Shown here in pieces: positions 7,328 through 16,380 of a DNA stretch of 64,000 bases. The notes below the pieces were generated by a model. That model worked only from the letters and a program-made list of their open reading frames with translations. It searched no databases and was not told the origin of the DNA. A program made the translations under genes and the position numbers. Origin of the DNA: Bacillus massilioanorexius (GTDB taxonomy: Bacteria; Bacillota; Bacilli; Bacillales; DSM-1321). The DNA lies in assembly GCF_902374955.1 (NCBI RefSeq), contig NZ_CABKRX010000039.1, forward strand, positions 8,725 through 72,724, given 5' to 3'. Position 1 is the stretch's first letter. Each line of letters begins with the position of its first letter.

Positions 7328-8494
7328 ATGAAAGTTAGAAACTATTTAGAAATTTTTCTTGTATCATTGAAACTTGGACTTACTTCTTTTGGAGGGCCGA
7401 TTGCTCACTTAGGCTATTTTCAAAATGAATATGTGAAGAAGAAAAAGTGGCTTGATCAAGATACATACATGCAGATAATTGGTTTGTGTCAATTTTTACC
7501 TGGACCTGCTAGCAGTCAAGTTGGTATGGCAATTGGAATGATTAGAGGAGGTATTTACGGAGGAGTTCTTTCTTTTTTAGGGTTTACACTTCCATCTGTA
7601 CTTGTTTTGGTATTTTTTGCTTATTTATTTGGTATATATCAATTTTCTGGTATGGGATGGATTCATGGATTAAAGTTGGTCGCAGTAGCAATTGTAGCCC
7701 AAGCTGTATTGGATATGTCAAAAAAAATTTCAAATAATCGAGTTCAAATTGCAATGGCCATCGCGGCAGCTGCAATGATATTGTTGTTTCCCTTACCATT
7801 TATACAAATCATTGTTATTGCCATAGCAGGATGCATAGGGATTTTCGTTTTTAGAAATCAAAAAGATGTTTTCACTGAAACATTCCATATACCGATAAGC
7901 AAAAGAATTGGGATGCTTGCTTTCATTTCCTTTTTCGCACTATTAATTGGGCTTCCAGTATTAAATAAGTTTTTTGATCTTACCTGGATTTCTATCTTCG
8001 ATTCGTTTTACAGAGCAGGTTCTCTTGTGTTTGGCGGGGGACACGTTGTTTTGCCGCTACTAGAGCAGGAAGTAGTACCAACGGGATTACTGAATAAAGA
8101 GGAATTTCTGGCAGGCTATGGATTAGCACAAGCGGTTCCAGGACCGTTATTTACATTTGCAAGTTATTTAGGAATGATGATTTCAGGTGTGATGGGGGCA
8201 TTAATTGCAACACTAGCCATCTTTTTACCAGCCTTTTTATTAATTGTAGGTTCCTTACCGTTTTATGGACTAGTTAGAAATCAACCACTATTTCAAGGAG
8301 CCTTTAAAGGAATCGGAGCAGCCGTTATAGGAATTTTGTTAGCTGCTTTATATGACCCTATTTGGACGAGTACAGTGCAAAATAATTTAGATTTTATTAT
8401 AGTAATTATTTTATACTCATGTCTCGTTTTTTGGAAGTTGGCACCGTGGAAAATTGTTTTAATAGGAGCTTTATTAGGTACAATTGCCTTTTAA
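7328..8494 (+). CDS. chrA: chromate transporter family protein (ChrA, long form)
   Basis: A membrane protein of 388 aa made of two homologous CHR halves, each with the paired motifs: SFGGPIAHLGYF and QFLPGPASSQVGMAIG in the N-half, VFGGGHVVLPLLEQE and QAVPGPLFTFASYLG in the C-half. About ten hydrophobic segments are visible. The family exports chromate in well-studied members, but many chromosomal copies have no tested substrate. It starts after AAGGAGG and ends at a terminator; no chrB-type regulator is next to it. Confidence 0.88.
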   Translation: MKVRNYLEIFLVSLKLGLTSFGGPIAHLGYFQNEYVKKKKWLDQDTYMQIIGLCQFLPGPASSQVGMAIGMIRGGIYGGVLSFLGFTLPSVLVLVFFAYLFGIYQFSGMGWIHGLKLVAVAIVAQAVLDMSKKISNNRVQIAMAIAAAAMILLFPLPFIQIIVIAIAGCIGIFVFRNQKDVFTETFHIPISKRIGMLAFISFFALLIGLPVLNKFFDLTWISIFDSFYRAGSLVFGGGHVVLPLLEQEVVPTGLLNKEEFLAGYGLAQAVPGPLFTFASYLGMMISGVMGALIATLAIFLPAFLLIVGSLPFYGLVRNQPLFQGAFKGIGAAVIGILLAALYDPIWTSTVQNNLDFIIVIILYSCLVFWKLAPWKIVLIGALLGTIAF

Positions 8495-8515
8495 AATAGA
8501 GATGTAAAGAGGAAG

Positions 8516-8571
8516 ATTCATAAGTATACGATATGTGAAAAAACAAAGGTATACTTATGAATATTTTTTTA
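8516..8571 (+). terminator. intrinsic terminator after chrA
   Basis: Arms ATTCATAAGTATAC (8516-8529) and GTATACTTATGAAT (8549-8562) are perfectly complementary and are followed by a run of T. Confidence 0.8.
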
Positions 8572-8579
8572 AAAACTAC

Positions 8580-8608
8580 TTGCAATAAGGTTTGAAAAGG
8601 TATATAAT
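8580..8608 (+). promoter_or_regulatory. sigma-A promoter of tRNA-Gly
   Basis: TTGCAA (8580-8585) and TATAAT (8603-8608) are separated by exactly 17 bases and lie 36 bases before the mature tRNA. Confidence 0.7.
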
Positions 8609-8643
8609 CAATTTTGTTGTTACAAATTTCGACAAAAATATAT

Positions 8644-8717
8644 GCGGGTGTAGTTTAGTGGTAAAACCTCAGCCTTCCAAGCTGATGATGAGGGTTCGAT
8701 TCCCTTCACCCGCTCCA
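8644..8717 (+). tRNA. tRNA-Gly (anticodon UCC)
   Basis: A full cloverleaf: acceptor arms GCGGGTG and CACCCGC, D-arm TAGTTTAGTGGTAAAA, anticodon loop CTTCCAA with anticodon TCC at 8676-8678, T-loop GGTTCGATTCC, discriminator T and an encoded CCA (8715-8717). It decodes GGA/GGG glycine codons. An overlapping open frame here is not a gene. Confidence 0.98.
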
Positions 8718-8832
8718 TACATAGCTACTAACGCAGTGTTTCGTTACATAGGAGAACGAGGCATTGCGTTTATTTATGTTTTTAAATACTATTAAACAAG
8801 GAATTTGAGACAAAATTTTTTTACTATGAAAT

Positions 8833-8872
8833 AAAAGGATGCCTTACTATATGGAAGAGAAGGCATCCTTTT
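8833..8872. terminator. bidirectional terminator between tRNA-Gly and the B3/B4 gene
   Basis: Arms AAAAGGATGCCTT and AAGGCATCCTTTT are perfect inverted copies with A and T runs at the ends, so the hairpin can stop both the tRNA transcript and the converging gene. Confidence 0.85.
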
Positions 8873-8886
8873 GTATAGTTTTTGTA

Positions 8887-9552
8887 TTAGCGATATATGG
8901 TAAAGCTTCCTTCTCCTCCATGTATGCTTAATAACATGTTCATCAAAGATTCTGTTAGTTTTTCAGATTCTTCTAAGGATAAAGAAGGTCGTAAATAAAT
9001 AAATTGAATAGCATTTGTTGTACTAGTTGTAACAATCGTTCGTTTAGAATCGACATAAGGACTTCCGAAGGCTCCAATTTCATCTTTTGATATAATAATG
9101 TTTTTCATGGTATTATTTCTTTCGTTAATACCTAAATATTCATCAGTTTCTTTACCGATAGTAAATACAATGTTTCCCTGGATATGTGCTAAATCATAAA
9201 TGCCTAGGGGACATTCGTATTGTAAAGAAAAGAAATTATTAATATCTGTAGCTGTATGTATAGAAGGTAAATAGTTCTGTTTTTTTACTCGGCGGTATAA
9301 AGCTTCAGCTGAGTGACGATAACGAGAAGGGTCACCTCCAGCTAATTTAAAAACATTTCTCCATTCTTTTAAACCTGGAAAATCCATTAATTCTTTTTCC
9401 TGAGTTTCAAAATATAGAGATTCCTGAAACATCTGCAATCGTCCTTTTAACATTTGAGGAGAATCACTTACGGTTATAGAGTGATAGTAAATAGCAGCTA
9501 TTTTAAAGTCTGGAATTTTTTCTTTTAATATAGAGTCAATTTGGATAGTCAA
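8887..9552 (-). CDS. B3/B4 domain protein (PheRS-beta editing-domain homologue)
   Basis: A 221-aa soluble protein resembling the free-standing B3/B4 domain family, related to the editing module of phenylalanyl-tRNA synthetase beta. Visible family features are WRNVFKLAGGDPSRYRHSAEALYRRV and the LPSIHTATDINNFFSLQYECPLGIYDL segment. Free-standing members are thought to check amino acids or mischarged tRNA, but the activity is not proven. It converges on tRNA-Gly and is divergent from queG; the shared gap holds both promoters. Confidence 0.8.
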   Translation of the reverse strand: MTIQIDSILKEKIPDFKIAAIYYHSITVSDSPQMLKGRLQMFQESLYFETQEKELMDFPGLKEWRNVFKLAGGDPSRYRHSAEALYRRVKKQNYLPSIHTATDINNFFSLQYECPLGIYDLAHIQGNIVFTIGKETDEYLGINERNNTMKNIIISKDEIGAFGSPYVDSKRTIVTTSTTNAIQFIYLRPSLSLEESEKLTESLMNMLLSIHGGEGSFTIYR

Positions 9553-9681
9553 GGGATCATCTCCTATGGTTTTGGTAGTTAGTCCTTTTTATTGATAAAT
9601 ATTTGTGAATTTATAAAGAGCGATAACTGCTTTTTTTTATATATTTTACCATATTATCCTATTTAGAAAGGAGGTAAACTC

Positions 9682-10809
9682 TTGGATTATAAACAATTGA
9701 AGTATGATATTATCCAATATAGTAAACAAATTGGAATCGATAAAATTGGCTTTACAACAGCTGATCCGTTCGTTGAATTAAAGGATCGATTAATTAGACA
9801 ACAGGAATTGAATTATCAGTCGGGGTTTGAGGAACCAGATTTGGATAAACGTACAGATCCTTCCCTTTTATTTGATCAACCAAAGTCGATTATATCGATT
9901 GCATTAGCTTATCCGTCTAAAATGAAAGAGCATATACAAGGCAAAAAGGGAGAAAGAAGAGGAATCTTCTGTCGAGCATCCTGGGGAGTAGATTATCATG
10001 TATTAGTGAAAGAAAAGCTACAGATGCTAGAACAATATCTATTGGATAAAATTCCAGATGTGCGTACAAAATCTATGGTTGATACAGGTGAATTATCAGA
10101 TCGTGCTGTTGCAGAACGAGCTGGGATAGGTTGGAGTGCGAAAAACTGTGCGATTATTACACCAGAATTTGGTTCTTATGTTTATTTAGGTGAATTGATT
10201 ACCAATCTTCCTCTTGAACCAGATGAACCTTTAGAAGATCAGTGCGGCTCATGTACGAAATGTTTAGATGTCTGTCCAACAGGAGCGTTAATTGAAGGCG
10301 GACAAATAAATGCGAAGCGTTGTATAGCTTTTTTAACTCAAACAAAAGAGGTTATACCAGAAGAACTTCGAAAAAAAATCGGAAATCGCTTATATGGCTG
10401 TGATAGTTGCCAAACGATATGTCCGAAAAATAAAGGAATAGATTTTCATTATCATGAAAAAATGGAACCTGATCCTGAAATTGCAAAGCCATTGCTAACA
10501 CCACTTCTAACGCTTAGTAATCGTCAATTTAAAGAGCAATTTGGTCATTTATCTGGAGCGTGGAGAGGAAAGAAAATTATCCAAAGAAATGCCATAATCG
10601 CTTTAGCACATTTTAAAGAGGAAGAATCACTTGAAGCATTAGAGGAAGTATTAAGAAAAGATCCACGTGCTGATATGCGAGGTATCGCAGCTTGGACAAT
10701 TGGAAAGATTTCATCTGAAAGAGCAGACGATGTATTACAGAGAGCTTTGTTAGCTGAAAAGGATGAAACCGTATTAGAGGAAATTAAAAAGACGTTAAGC
10801 AACAGATAA
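9682..10809 (+). CDS. queG: epoxyqueuosine reductase QueG
   Basis: QueG performs the last step of queuosine synthesis in tRNA, reducing epoxyqueuosine with a cobalamin cofactor and two [4Fe-4S] clusters. Cluster cysteines appear at 188/191/194/198 and 214/240/243/247. Asp134 in MVDTGELSDRA is the expected proton donor. The C-terminal 80 residues form HEAT-like repeats (LEEVLRKDPRADMRGIAAWTIGKI), as in the long Bacillus form (YhbA). The start is TTG at 9682, seven bases after GAAAGGAGG. It begins a yhbA-yhbB-cspR order known from B. subtilis. Confidence 0.95.
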   Translation: MDYKQLKYDIIQYSKQIGIDKIGFTTADPFVELKDRLIRQQELNYQSGFEEPDLDKRTDPSLLFDQPKSIISIALAYPSKMKEHIQGKKGERRGIFCRASWGVDYHVLVKEKLQMLEQYLLDKIPDVRTKSMVDTGELSDRAVAERAGIGWSAKNCAIITPEFGSYVYLGELITNLPLEPDEPLEDQCGSCTKCLDVCPTGALIEGGQINAKRCIAFLTQTKEVIPEELRKKIGNRLYGCDSCQTICPKNKGIDFHYHEKMEPDPEIAKPLLTPLLTLSNRQFKEQFGHLSGAWRGKKIIQRNAIIALAHFKEEESLEALEEVLRKDPRADMRGIAAWTIGKISSERADDVLQRALLAEKDETVLEEIKKTLSNR

Positions 10810-10834
10810 TTACTTCTGTTGCTTATTTTTTTTC
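10798..10834 (+). terminator. intrinsic terminator overlapping the queG stop
   Basis: Arms AGCAACAGA and TCTGTTGCT, then TATTTTTTTTC. The 5' arm includes the last codons of queG. Confidence 0.8.
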
Positions 10835-11023
10835 ATTTCTTTCATATATTTTTATTATGAAGTTATTTGCTCTTATGTTTTTGTTCGTTCAATACGATGT
10901 TTGTTTAACTATAGCGATTCGTATTTGATTGACAGAGGTGTATCCTATGATATGGATTGGCATTGCTTCAATTCTTCAACATATGTGAATCGTTATGGTT
11001 TTTCATAAAAAGGAGGTTAAGAC

Positions 11024-11887
11024 TTGAAAAAACAACTGCAGGAGCATTTGCAAAAACGTTGTCAGGAATATGTTGATGATTCTACTTCTCTTAGTTGTAC
11101 TAAAGTGGAATTGAAATCCAACTTATTTCAAAAAAGAAATGCTCAAATTGTATATGTAAAGGCGAGAGGAACCATTCGTTCTCATCACTCAGCAGATGAA
11201 CGTTCAAGTGTTAATTATACAATTCATTGGCAGTTTTTTATTAAGCAAAATCAAAAATTTTATATCGAAGAAGAAATGGAGGAGCGTAAGGCCTATTTTG
11301 ATAGAGAGACATTAGTGGAAGATGAAGAAGTCATTTTACTGTTTTCTGAGGAACAATCATCTGCAAAATGGAGGAAAGATACAGATTTACGTATTCCCTT
11401 TTATTATGATCGATTAAGGGCCGTTCAGTATGCAGAAACATGGTGGAATGAGTTCAATCCTTCATTTGAGATGTTCGAGAACGACTGTACAAACTTCATT
11501 TCGCAATGTTTACTAGCTGGCGAAGCACCCATGAGAGGAGCACCGAATCGTTCAGCTGGTTGGTGGTATAACAGAAATAACTGGAGTTATAGCTGGGCAG
11601 TGGCTCACGCATTTGTTTTGTATTTATCTAATTCAAAAACAGGATTAAAAGCCATTGAAGTAGATTCTCCTGAGAAATTGTTATTAGGTGATGTCATTTG
11701 TTATGATTTTGAAGGTGATGGACGTTTTAATCATACAACAATTGTAACAGGAAAGGATGCAGAAGGGATGCCACTCGTTAATGCGCATACGACGAATAGT
11801 CGTTTAAGGTACTGGTCATATGAAGATTCAACAGCATATACACCAAACATCCAATATCGATTTTTTACAATTGTAGGCGATGAATAA
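11024..11887 (+). CDS. putative amidase-domain protein (YhbB-like)
   Basis: A 287-aa protein with an N-terminal alpha/beta domain of unknown role and a C-terminal amidase_6 domain. The latter shows YDRLRAVQYAETWWNEFNPSF, the Cys motif ENDCTNFISQCLLAG, and a His in RFNHTTIVTG, the usual papain-like pair. No signal peptide is seen, although members are often surface or spore associated. The TTG start at 11024 follows AAAGGAGG. Its place between queG and trmL is the same as yhbB in B. subtilis. Confidence 0.85.
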   Translation: MKKQLQEHLQKRCQEYVDDSTSLSCTKVELKSNLFQKRNAQIVYVKARGTIRSHHSADERSSVNYTIHWQFFIKQNQKFYIEEEMEERKAYFDRETLVEDEEVILLFSEEQSSAKWRKDTDLRIPFYYDRLRAVQYAETWWNEFNPSFEMFENDCTNFISQCLLAGEAPMRGAPNRSAGWWYNRNNWSYSWAVAHAFVLYLSNSKTGLKAIEVDSPEKLLLGDVICYDFEGDGRFNHTTIVTGKDAEGMPLVNAHTTNSRLRYWSYEDSTAYTPNIQYRFFTIVGDE

Positions 11888-11959
11888 GACCGAATCAGAA
11901 AAGCATGATATAATTATAAGATATGAATTGAAGATATTTTTTAGAGGTGAACATATAAG

Positions 11960-12433
11960 GTGGCAATACACGTAGTATTATTTCAACCCGAAATACCTGC
12001 AAATACTGGTAATATAGCAAGAACTTGTGCAGGAACGGATACAATTTTGCATTTAATCCGTCCACTTGGTTTTTCAACAGATGATAAAATGCTAAAAAGA
12101 GCAGGATTGGATTATTGGGAGTTTGTCCAAATCCATTATCATGATAATTTAGAGGCTTTCTTTGAAAGTACTAAAGGCGGCGAATATTTCTATATAACGA
12201 AATTCGGTAAAAAAACGTACACAACATTTGATTATAGTGACGTTTCTAAGGATTATTATTTCGTGTTTGGTAGAGAGACAAAAGGATTACCTCCAGAACT
12301 GATTCAAAATAATCTAGAACATTGCCTGCGTATACCGATGAATGACAATATTCGTTCTTTAAACCTGTCTAATACAGCAGCAATTCTCGTTTATGAAGCA
12401 TTACGTCAACAAAATTATATTCATTTGAAATGA
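11960..12433 (+). CDS. trmL: tRNA (cytidine/uridine-34 2'-O)-methyltransferase TrmL
   Basis: A SPOUT methyltransferase of 157 aa that methylates the wobble ribose of tRNA-Leu. The knot motifs are complete: HVVLFQPEIPANTGNIART at the start, VFGRETKGLPPEL, and RIPMNDNIRSLNLSNTAAILVYEALRQ at the end. GTG start at 11960, after TAGAGGTGA at acceptable distance. It was named cspR in B. subtilis and follows yhbB there too. Confidence 0.95.
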   Translation: MAIHVVLFQPEIPANTGNIARTCAGTDTILHLIRPLGFSTDDKMLKRAGLDYWEFVQIHYHDNLEAFFESTKGGEYFYITKFGKKTYTTFDYSDVSKDYYFVFGRETKGLPPELIQNNLEHCLRIPMNDNIRSLNLSNTAAILVYEALRQQNYIHLK

Positions 12434-12438
12434 TGAAT

Positions 12439-12480
12439 TAAAAGCATGTCTTTTCTTTATTGAATAGATGTGCTTTTTTA
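12439..12480 (+). terminator. intrinsic terminator after trmL
   Basis: Arms AAAAGCAT and GTGCTTTTTT with an AT-rich loop and a T run. Confidence 0.65.
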
Positions 12481-12483
12481 TGA

Positions 12484-12640
12484 AGGTTGTATTTTCATAC
12501 TTTGTCTATCAACATAGGTTTCAGTTGAATTCCGTTTCAGGACGCTTACTTTATGAGTATCGGATTTGATCCCCCCTTACACGTAGATTCTAATCCTTAT
12601 GCTTTTCGCCTAGATGGCGTTTACTATGAATAAAATTGTG
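12484..12640 (-). repeat. degenerate copy of the GGCTGTTTTC-end repeat family
   Basis: The stretch starts GGTTGTATTTTCATACTTTG and contains GTTGAATTCCG followed by a GC-richer core, like the copies at 46424-46560 and (inverted) 25305-25473. No reading frame of note lies in the 12480-12739 gap. Similarity is partial, so this is an old or truncated copy. Confidence 0.5.
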
Positions 12641-12739
12641 AAACAGTGAACAGGAATTTATTATTATCTTAAGTCCACATTGTTATAAATATATGTTAAA
12701 TTTAAAATACTGAATTTTTAGATAAATGGAGATGTAATT

Positions 12740-13372
12740 ATGAATCATTATTTTGTATTTGTTCTTATGTGTATTTTTTTAATTCTTTTACCTGGACCTG
12801 ATGCGGCTGTTGTCACCAAAAATACGCTAGTTATGAAGAAGGTAGGTGGCTTTAAAACATCGCTAGGTATATGTTGTGCGTTAATGATTCATACGCTGGC
12901 AGCCATAGTAGGATTATCTGCAATCATTGTGAAATCTTCTTTTTTGTTTTCTATTTTTAAGTATGTAGGAGCGGTATATTTAATTTATTTAGGAATTAAA
13001 ACATTATGGGCTTTGAGAAAACAAGAGCAGGCTGTAGAAATTCAAGCTGAAAAAGTGAATAATCATGTATCCTGTTTTAAACAAGGTTTTTTTACGAATA
13101 TTTTAAACCCGAAGGTAGCAATTTTCTTTTTAACCTTTTTCCCACAATTTGTTGATCCAAAAGGAGATACTTTGATTCCTTTTCTTATCATGGGAATCAC
13201 ATTTATTGCTTTGTCAGCATTATGGTATTTGTTTTATGTATCTTTAATTATTCAAATTAGTGAATGGATGAGGAAGCCTATTGTTCAAAAAGGAATTGAA
13301 GGCATTACTGGTATTGTTCTTATTGGATTTGGAATAAGATTAGCATTAGAAAAAGCACAAAATTCAGTTTAA
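12740..13372 (+). CDS. LysE/RhtB-family amino-acid exporter
   Basis: An inner-membrane exporter of 210 aa with about six hydrophobic segments. The family signature LPGPDAAVVTKNTLVMKKVGGFKTSLGICCAL is near the N-terminus and FFTNILNPKVAIFFLTFFPQFV follows in the middle. Members export amino acids such as homoserine, threonine or lysine; the substrate here is unknown. It forms a single-gene unit with its own terminator. Confidence 0.88.
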   Translation: MNHYFVFVLMCIFLILLPGPDAAVVTKNTLVMKKVGGFKTSLGICCALMIHTLAAIVGLSAIIVKSSFLFSIFKYVGAVYLIYLGIKTLWALRKQEQAVEIQAEKVNNHVSCFKQGFFTNILNPKVAIFFLTFFPQFVDPKGDTLIPFLIMGITFIALSALWYLFYVSLIIQISEWMRKPIVQKGIEGITGIVLIGFGIRLALEKAQNSV

Positions 13373-13382
13373 CCATATAAAA

Positions 13383-13427
13383 GCGGATGTTTGAGAAGCC
13401 TAGCTTTTTCAGACATCCGTTTCTTTT
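13383..13427 (+). terminator. intrinsic terminator after the LysE-type exporter
   Basis: Arms GCGGATGTTTGA and TCAGACATCCGT followed by TTCTTTT. Confidence 0.75.
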
Positions 13428-13582
13428 GGCTGTTGTATTTGTCAATTACCTCGCCTTGTTATAGCATCTTGTATTTTGACCCTTTATATCTTGTTTCCAT
13501 CTTGCTAGTGATGTTCTTAGTATAATTTTGGATAACAAGAAAAAAATACATGATAGGTATAGGTATGAAGGAGAGATGACAG

Positions 13583-14014
13583 ATGAAAACAGTTAAAGAT
13601 GTAATGACGACAAATATTCATTATTGCACTCCCTTAGATAATGTATATGAGGTAGCTGTTCTGATGAAGGATTACGGGATTGGTGTAGTACCAATTTGTG
13701 AAGAGGGTATTCTACTAGGGATGATAACAGATCGAGACATAGCGATAAGAGGAGTAGGAAGTAAACGTCCGGGTTCAACAAAGGTTACCGATATTATGAG
13801 TGAAAACTTAGTTACTATATCACCTAATACAAGTATTGATGAAGCTGCTGAAATTATGTCTGATGAGCAAATACGGAGATTACCGGTTGTAGAGGGAAAT
13901 CGTCTCGTAGGAATGGTTTCTCTTGGAGATCTTGCGGTGAGAAAAAACTATGAACACGAGGCGAGCCAAGCGTTAAGTGAAATATCTGAAAACCATAGTG
14001 AATGGCAACACTAA
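13583..14014 (+). CDS. tandem CBS-domain protein (YhcV-like)
   Basis: A 143-aa cytosolic protein with two CBS repeats, residues about 7-60 (VKDVMTTNIHYCTPLDNVYEVAVLMKDYGIGVVPI...GMITDRDIAIR) and 70-125 (VTDIMSENLVTISPNTSIDEAAEIMSDEQIRRLPVV...GMVSLGDLAVR). CBS pairs bind adenine nucleotides, and stand-alone ones usually act as energy or stress sensors. Size and sequence fit B. subtilis YhcV. It is flanked by terminators and has its own ribosome site (AAGGAGAG). Confidence 0.85.
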   Translation: MKTVKDVMTTNIHYCTPLDNVYEVAVLMKDYGIGVVPICEEGILLGMITDRDIAIRGVGSKRPGSTKVTDIMSENLVTISPNTSIDEAAEIMSDEQIRRLPVVEGNRLVGMVSLGDLAVRKNYEHEASQALSEISENHSEWQH

Positions 14015-14015
14015 A

Positions 14016-14055
14016 AGAAGACAAGCTTCTCAATATGAGAGCTTGTCTTCTTGTA
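14016..14055. terminator. intrinsic terminator after the CBS protein
   Basis: Arms AGAAGACAAGCT and AGCTTGTCTTCT are perfect, followed by TGT. A-rich on the other side, so it could also serve the converging small gene at 14081-14170. Confidence 0.75.
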
Positions 14056-14080
14056 TGTAGCTAGCGCCTGAAGAAAATAA

Positions 14081-14170
14081 TTATTTAGTACTTGGTTTAT
14101 CATTATAACCAGAAGTAAAGATTGCGATTAAGAATGTAAGACTCACTAAAATAATTAATGTTAATTTCAA
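14081..14170 (-). CDS. 29-residue single-span membrane microprotein
   Basis: A TTG start lies seven bases after a strong AAGGGGG site on the minus strand. The product begins MKLTLIILVSLTFLIAIFTS, a clean transmembrane helix, and has a short polar tail (GYNDKPSTK). It sits between the CBS gene and prkA, converging on the hairpin at 14016-14055. I do not know the family. Ribosome site, hydrophobic pattern and terminator together make it a plausible real gene. Confidence 0.6.
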   Translation of the reverse strand: MKLTLIILVSLTFLIAIFTSGYNDKPSTK

Positions 14171-14347
14171 CTGAATTCCCCCTTTTCGAAAATCACCTAA
14201 AATATCCATTTATTCCATATATAATCATTATATCGGAAGTGCGGCTACGATAAAAGGAAAACTATGGCTATTTTCGTACAAGTTCACATGCTATTTCTTT
14301 TTCATATGTTAAGTAAAGGATTGTTTAAATCAGCAAGTACTCTTTAA

Positions 14348-14376
14348 TCATTATTATGCTTGGTTGTGCATAGATT
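14348..14376 (+). promoter_or_regulatory. putative sigma-E sporulation promoter of prkA
   Basis: TCATTAT (14348-14354), 14 bases, then CATAGATT (14369-14376). This resembles the sigma-E pattern KMATATT-N14-CATACAMT with a few mismatches. prkA of B. subtilis is expressed in the mother cell under sigma-E, which fits. The gap 14171-14347 shows nothing else clear. Confidence 0.5.
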
Positions 14377-14414
14377 ATAGAAACATCTCTGAAAAAACTA
14401 GGGGAGGTTCCTTT

Positions 14415-16310
14415 ATGGATATTTTGAGAAAAATTGAAAGATATAGAGAAGAAGAGCAAAAGTTAAAGTGGGAAGGCACCTTCGCAGAATATTTAGAGCT
14501 TTTAAAAGAGCGACCTTGGATTGCTCAATCCGCACATTCTCGTGTCTACAACATGATAAAGGATGTCGGAATAGAAGAAGTAAATGGAAAGAAAAGTTAT
14601 CGTTTTTTCAATAGCCAAATGTTTGGTCTCGAAGAATCATTAGAGAGATTAGTAGAAGAATATTTTCATCCAGCTGCTAAAAGATTAGATGTTAGGAAAA
14701 GAATTTTATTGTTAATGGGTCCTGTTAGCGGAGGGAAATCGACTCTTGTTAGTATGTTAAAAAGAGGATTAGAGCAATATTCTCATAGCGATCTTGGTTC
14801 CATATATGCAATTAAATCGTGTCCGATGCATGAAGATCCTCTTCACCTTATTCCACAACATTTACGAGAAGATTTTTTTGAGGAGTATGGAATTCGGATA
14901 GAAGGAAATTTATCACCTCTTAATGTTATGAAGCTTGAACAAGAATATGGTGGACGAATTGAAGATGTAATGGTTGAGCGTATCTTTTTATCAGAGGATA
15001 AACGTATAGGAATTGGAACCTTTAGTCCATCAGACCCTAAATCGCAGGATATAGCTGATTTAACAGGGAGTATCGATTTCTCAACTATCGCAGAGTATGG
15101 ATCAGAGTCGGATCCACGTGCTTATCGTTTTGATGGAGAGCTCAATAAAGCAAATCGAGGAATTATGGAATTTCAAGAGATGTTGAAATGTGATGAAAAG
15201 TTTTTGTGGCATTTGCTTTCATTGACACAAGAGGGAAATTTTAAAGCAGGAAGGTTTGCGCTCATTTCAGCTGATGAACTTATAATTGCTCACACCAATG
15301 AAACTGAATATCGTTCTTTTATTTCGAATAAGAAAAATGAGGCGTTGCATTCACGAATTATCGTTATGCCGGTTCCGTATAATTTACAAGTTTCCCAAGA
15401 AGAAAAGATTTATGAGAAAATGATTAGAGAAAGTGATGTAAGAGATGTGCATATAGCTCCTCATACATTACGAGTAGCAGCGATGTTTACCATTTTAACT
15501 CGATTAAAAGATCCGAAAAAGGGAGATATTGATTTAGTTAAAAAAATGCGCCTATATGATGGAGAAAGTGTTGAAGGCTACAATACAGCAGATATAGAAG
15601 AATTGAAGAAAGAGCATCAAGATGAAGGAATGTCAGGCATTGATCCACGTTATGTCATAAATCGTATTTCTTCGACTATTATTAGAAAAGAAGTAGCATC
15701 CATTAATGCATTAGATGTATTACGAAGTTTAAAAGAAGGATTAGATCAGCATCCATCGATTACGAACGAGCTAAGAGAAAAATATTTAAACTACATTTCT
15801 TTAGCTAGAAAAGAATTCGATGATATTGCTAAAAAAGAAGTACAGAAAGCGTTCGTTTATTCATACGAAGAATCTGCTAAAACGTTAATGGATAATTATT
15901 TAGATAATGTTGAGGCATATTGTAATAAAACGAAGCTTCACGATCCTTTAACTGGGGAAGAAATTACACCTGATGAAAAATTAATGCGCTCTATTGAAGA
16001 GCAAATTGGTATTTCAGAGAATGCCAAAAAAGCATTCCGTGAAGAAATATTAATTCGAATTTCTGCTTATGCTCGTAAAGGGAAGCGTTTTGATTATAAT
16101 TCGCATGATCGATTACGTGAAGCTATACAAAAAAAATTATTTGCTGATTTAAAAGATGTCGTAAAAATTACAACTTCTAGTAAAACACCAAATGAAGAAC
16201 AATTGAAGAAAGTTAATGAAGTAGTCGCTCGATTAGTAAATGAGCATGGTTACAATACAACTTCTGCAAATGAACTACTTAGATATGTGGGCAGTTTGTT
16301 AAATAGGTAA
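14415..16310 (+). CDS. prkA: PrkA serine protein kinase / AAA+ protein
   Basis: PrkA is a mother-cell sporulation protein of 631 aa, described as a protein kinase and more recently as an AAA+ Lon-like protease. The P-loop GPVSGGKST is at residues 102-110, and the C-terminal third is the helical PrkA domain. The ATG at 14415 follows GGGGAGG at nine bases; the upstream in-frame ATG has no such site. It is followed by a 59-aa gene and then yhbH, the standard prkA-yhbH pairing. SpoVR, the third member of this conserved trio in many bacteria, lies at 59627. Confidence 0.96.
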   Translation: MDILRKIERYREEEQKLKWEGTFAEYLELLKERPWIAQSAHSRVYNMIKDVGIEEVNGKKSYRFFNSQMFGLEESLERLVEEYFHPAAKRLDVRKRILLLMGPVSGGKSTLVSMLKRGLEQYSHSDLGSIYAIKSCPMHEDPLHLIPQHLREDFFEEYGIRIEGNLSPLNVMKLEQEYGGRIEDVMVERIFLSEDKRIGIGTFSPSDPKSQDIADLTGSIDFSTIAEYGSESDPRAYRFDGELNKANRGIMEFQEMLKCDEKFLWHLLSLTQEGNFKAGRFALISADELIIAHTNETEYRSFISNKKNEALHSRIIVMPVPYNLQVSQEEKIYEKMIRESDVRDVHIAPHTLRVAAMFTILTRLKDPKKGDIDLVKKMRLYDGESVEGYNTADIEELKKEHQDEGMSGIDPRYVINRISSTIIRKEVASINALDVLRSLKEGLDQHPSITNELREKYLNYISLARKEFDDIAKKEVQKAFVYSYEESAKTLMDNYLDNVEAYCNKTKLHDPLTGEEITPDEKLMRSIEEQIGISENAKKAFREEILIRISAYARKGKRFDYNSHDRLREAIQKKLFADLKDVVKITTSSKTPNEEQLKKVNEVVARLVNEHGYNTTSANELLRYVGSLLNR

Positions 16311-16380
16311 AAAAAACTAATGTTTACATTTATTTGAATCGGGTATTTTAAAGGTACAGATGTTTAAGGAGTGATGATAT

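Noticed and set aside
8592..8795. Open reading frame of 67 codons across tRNA-Gly
   Set aside because: It runs straight through a perfect tRNA gene and its promoter, with no ribosome site; it is a chance frame.
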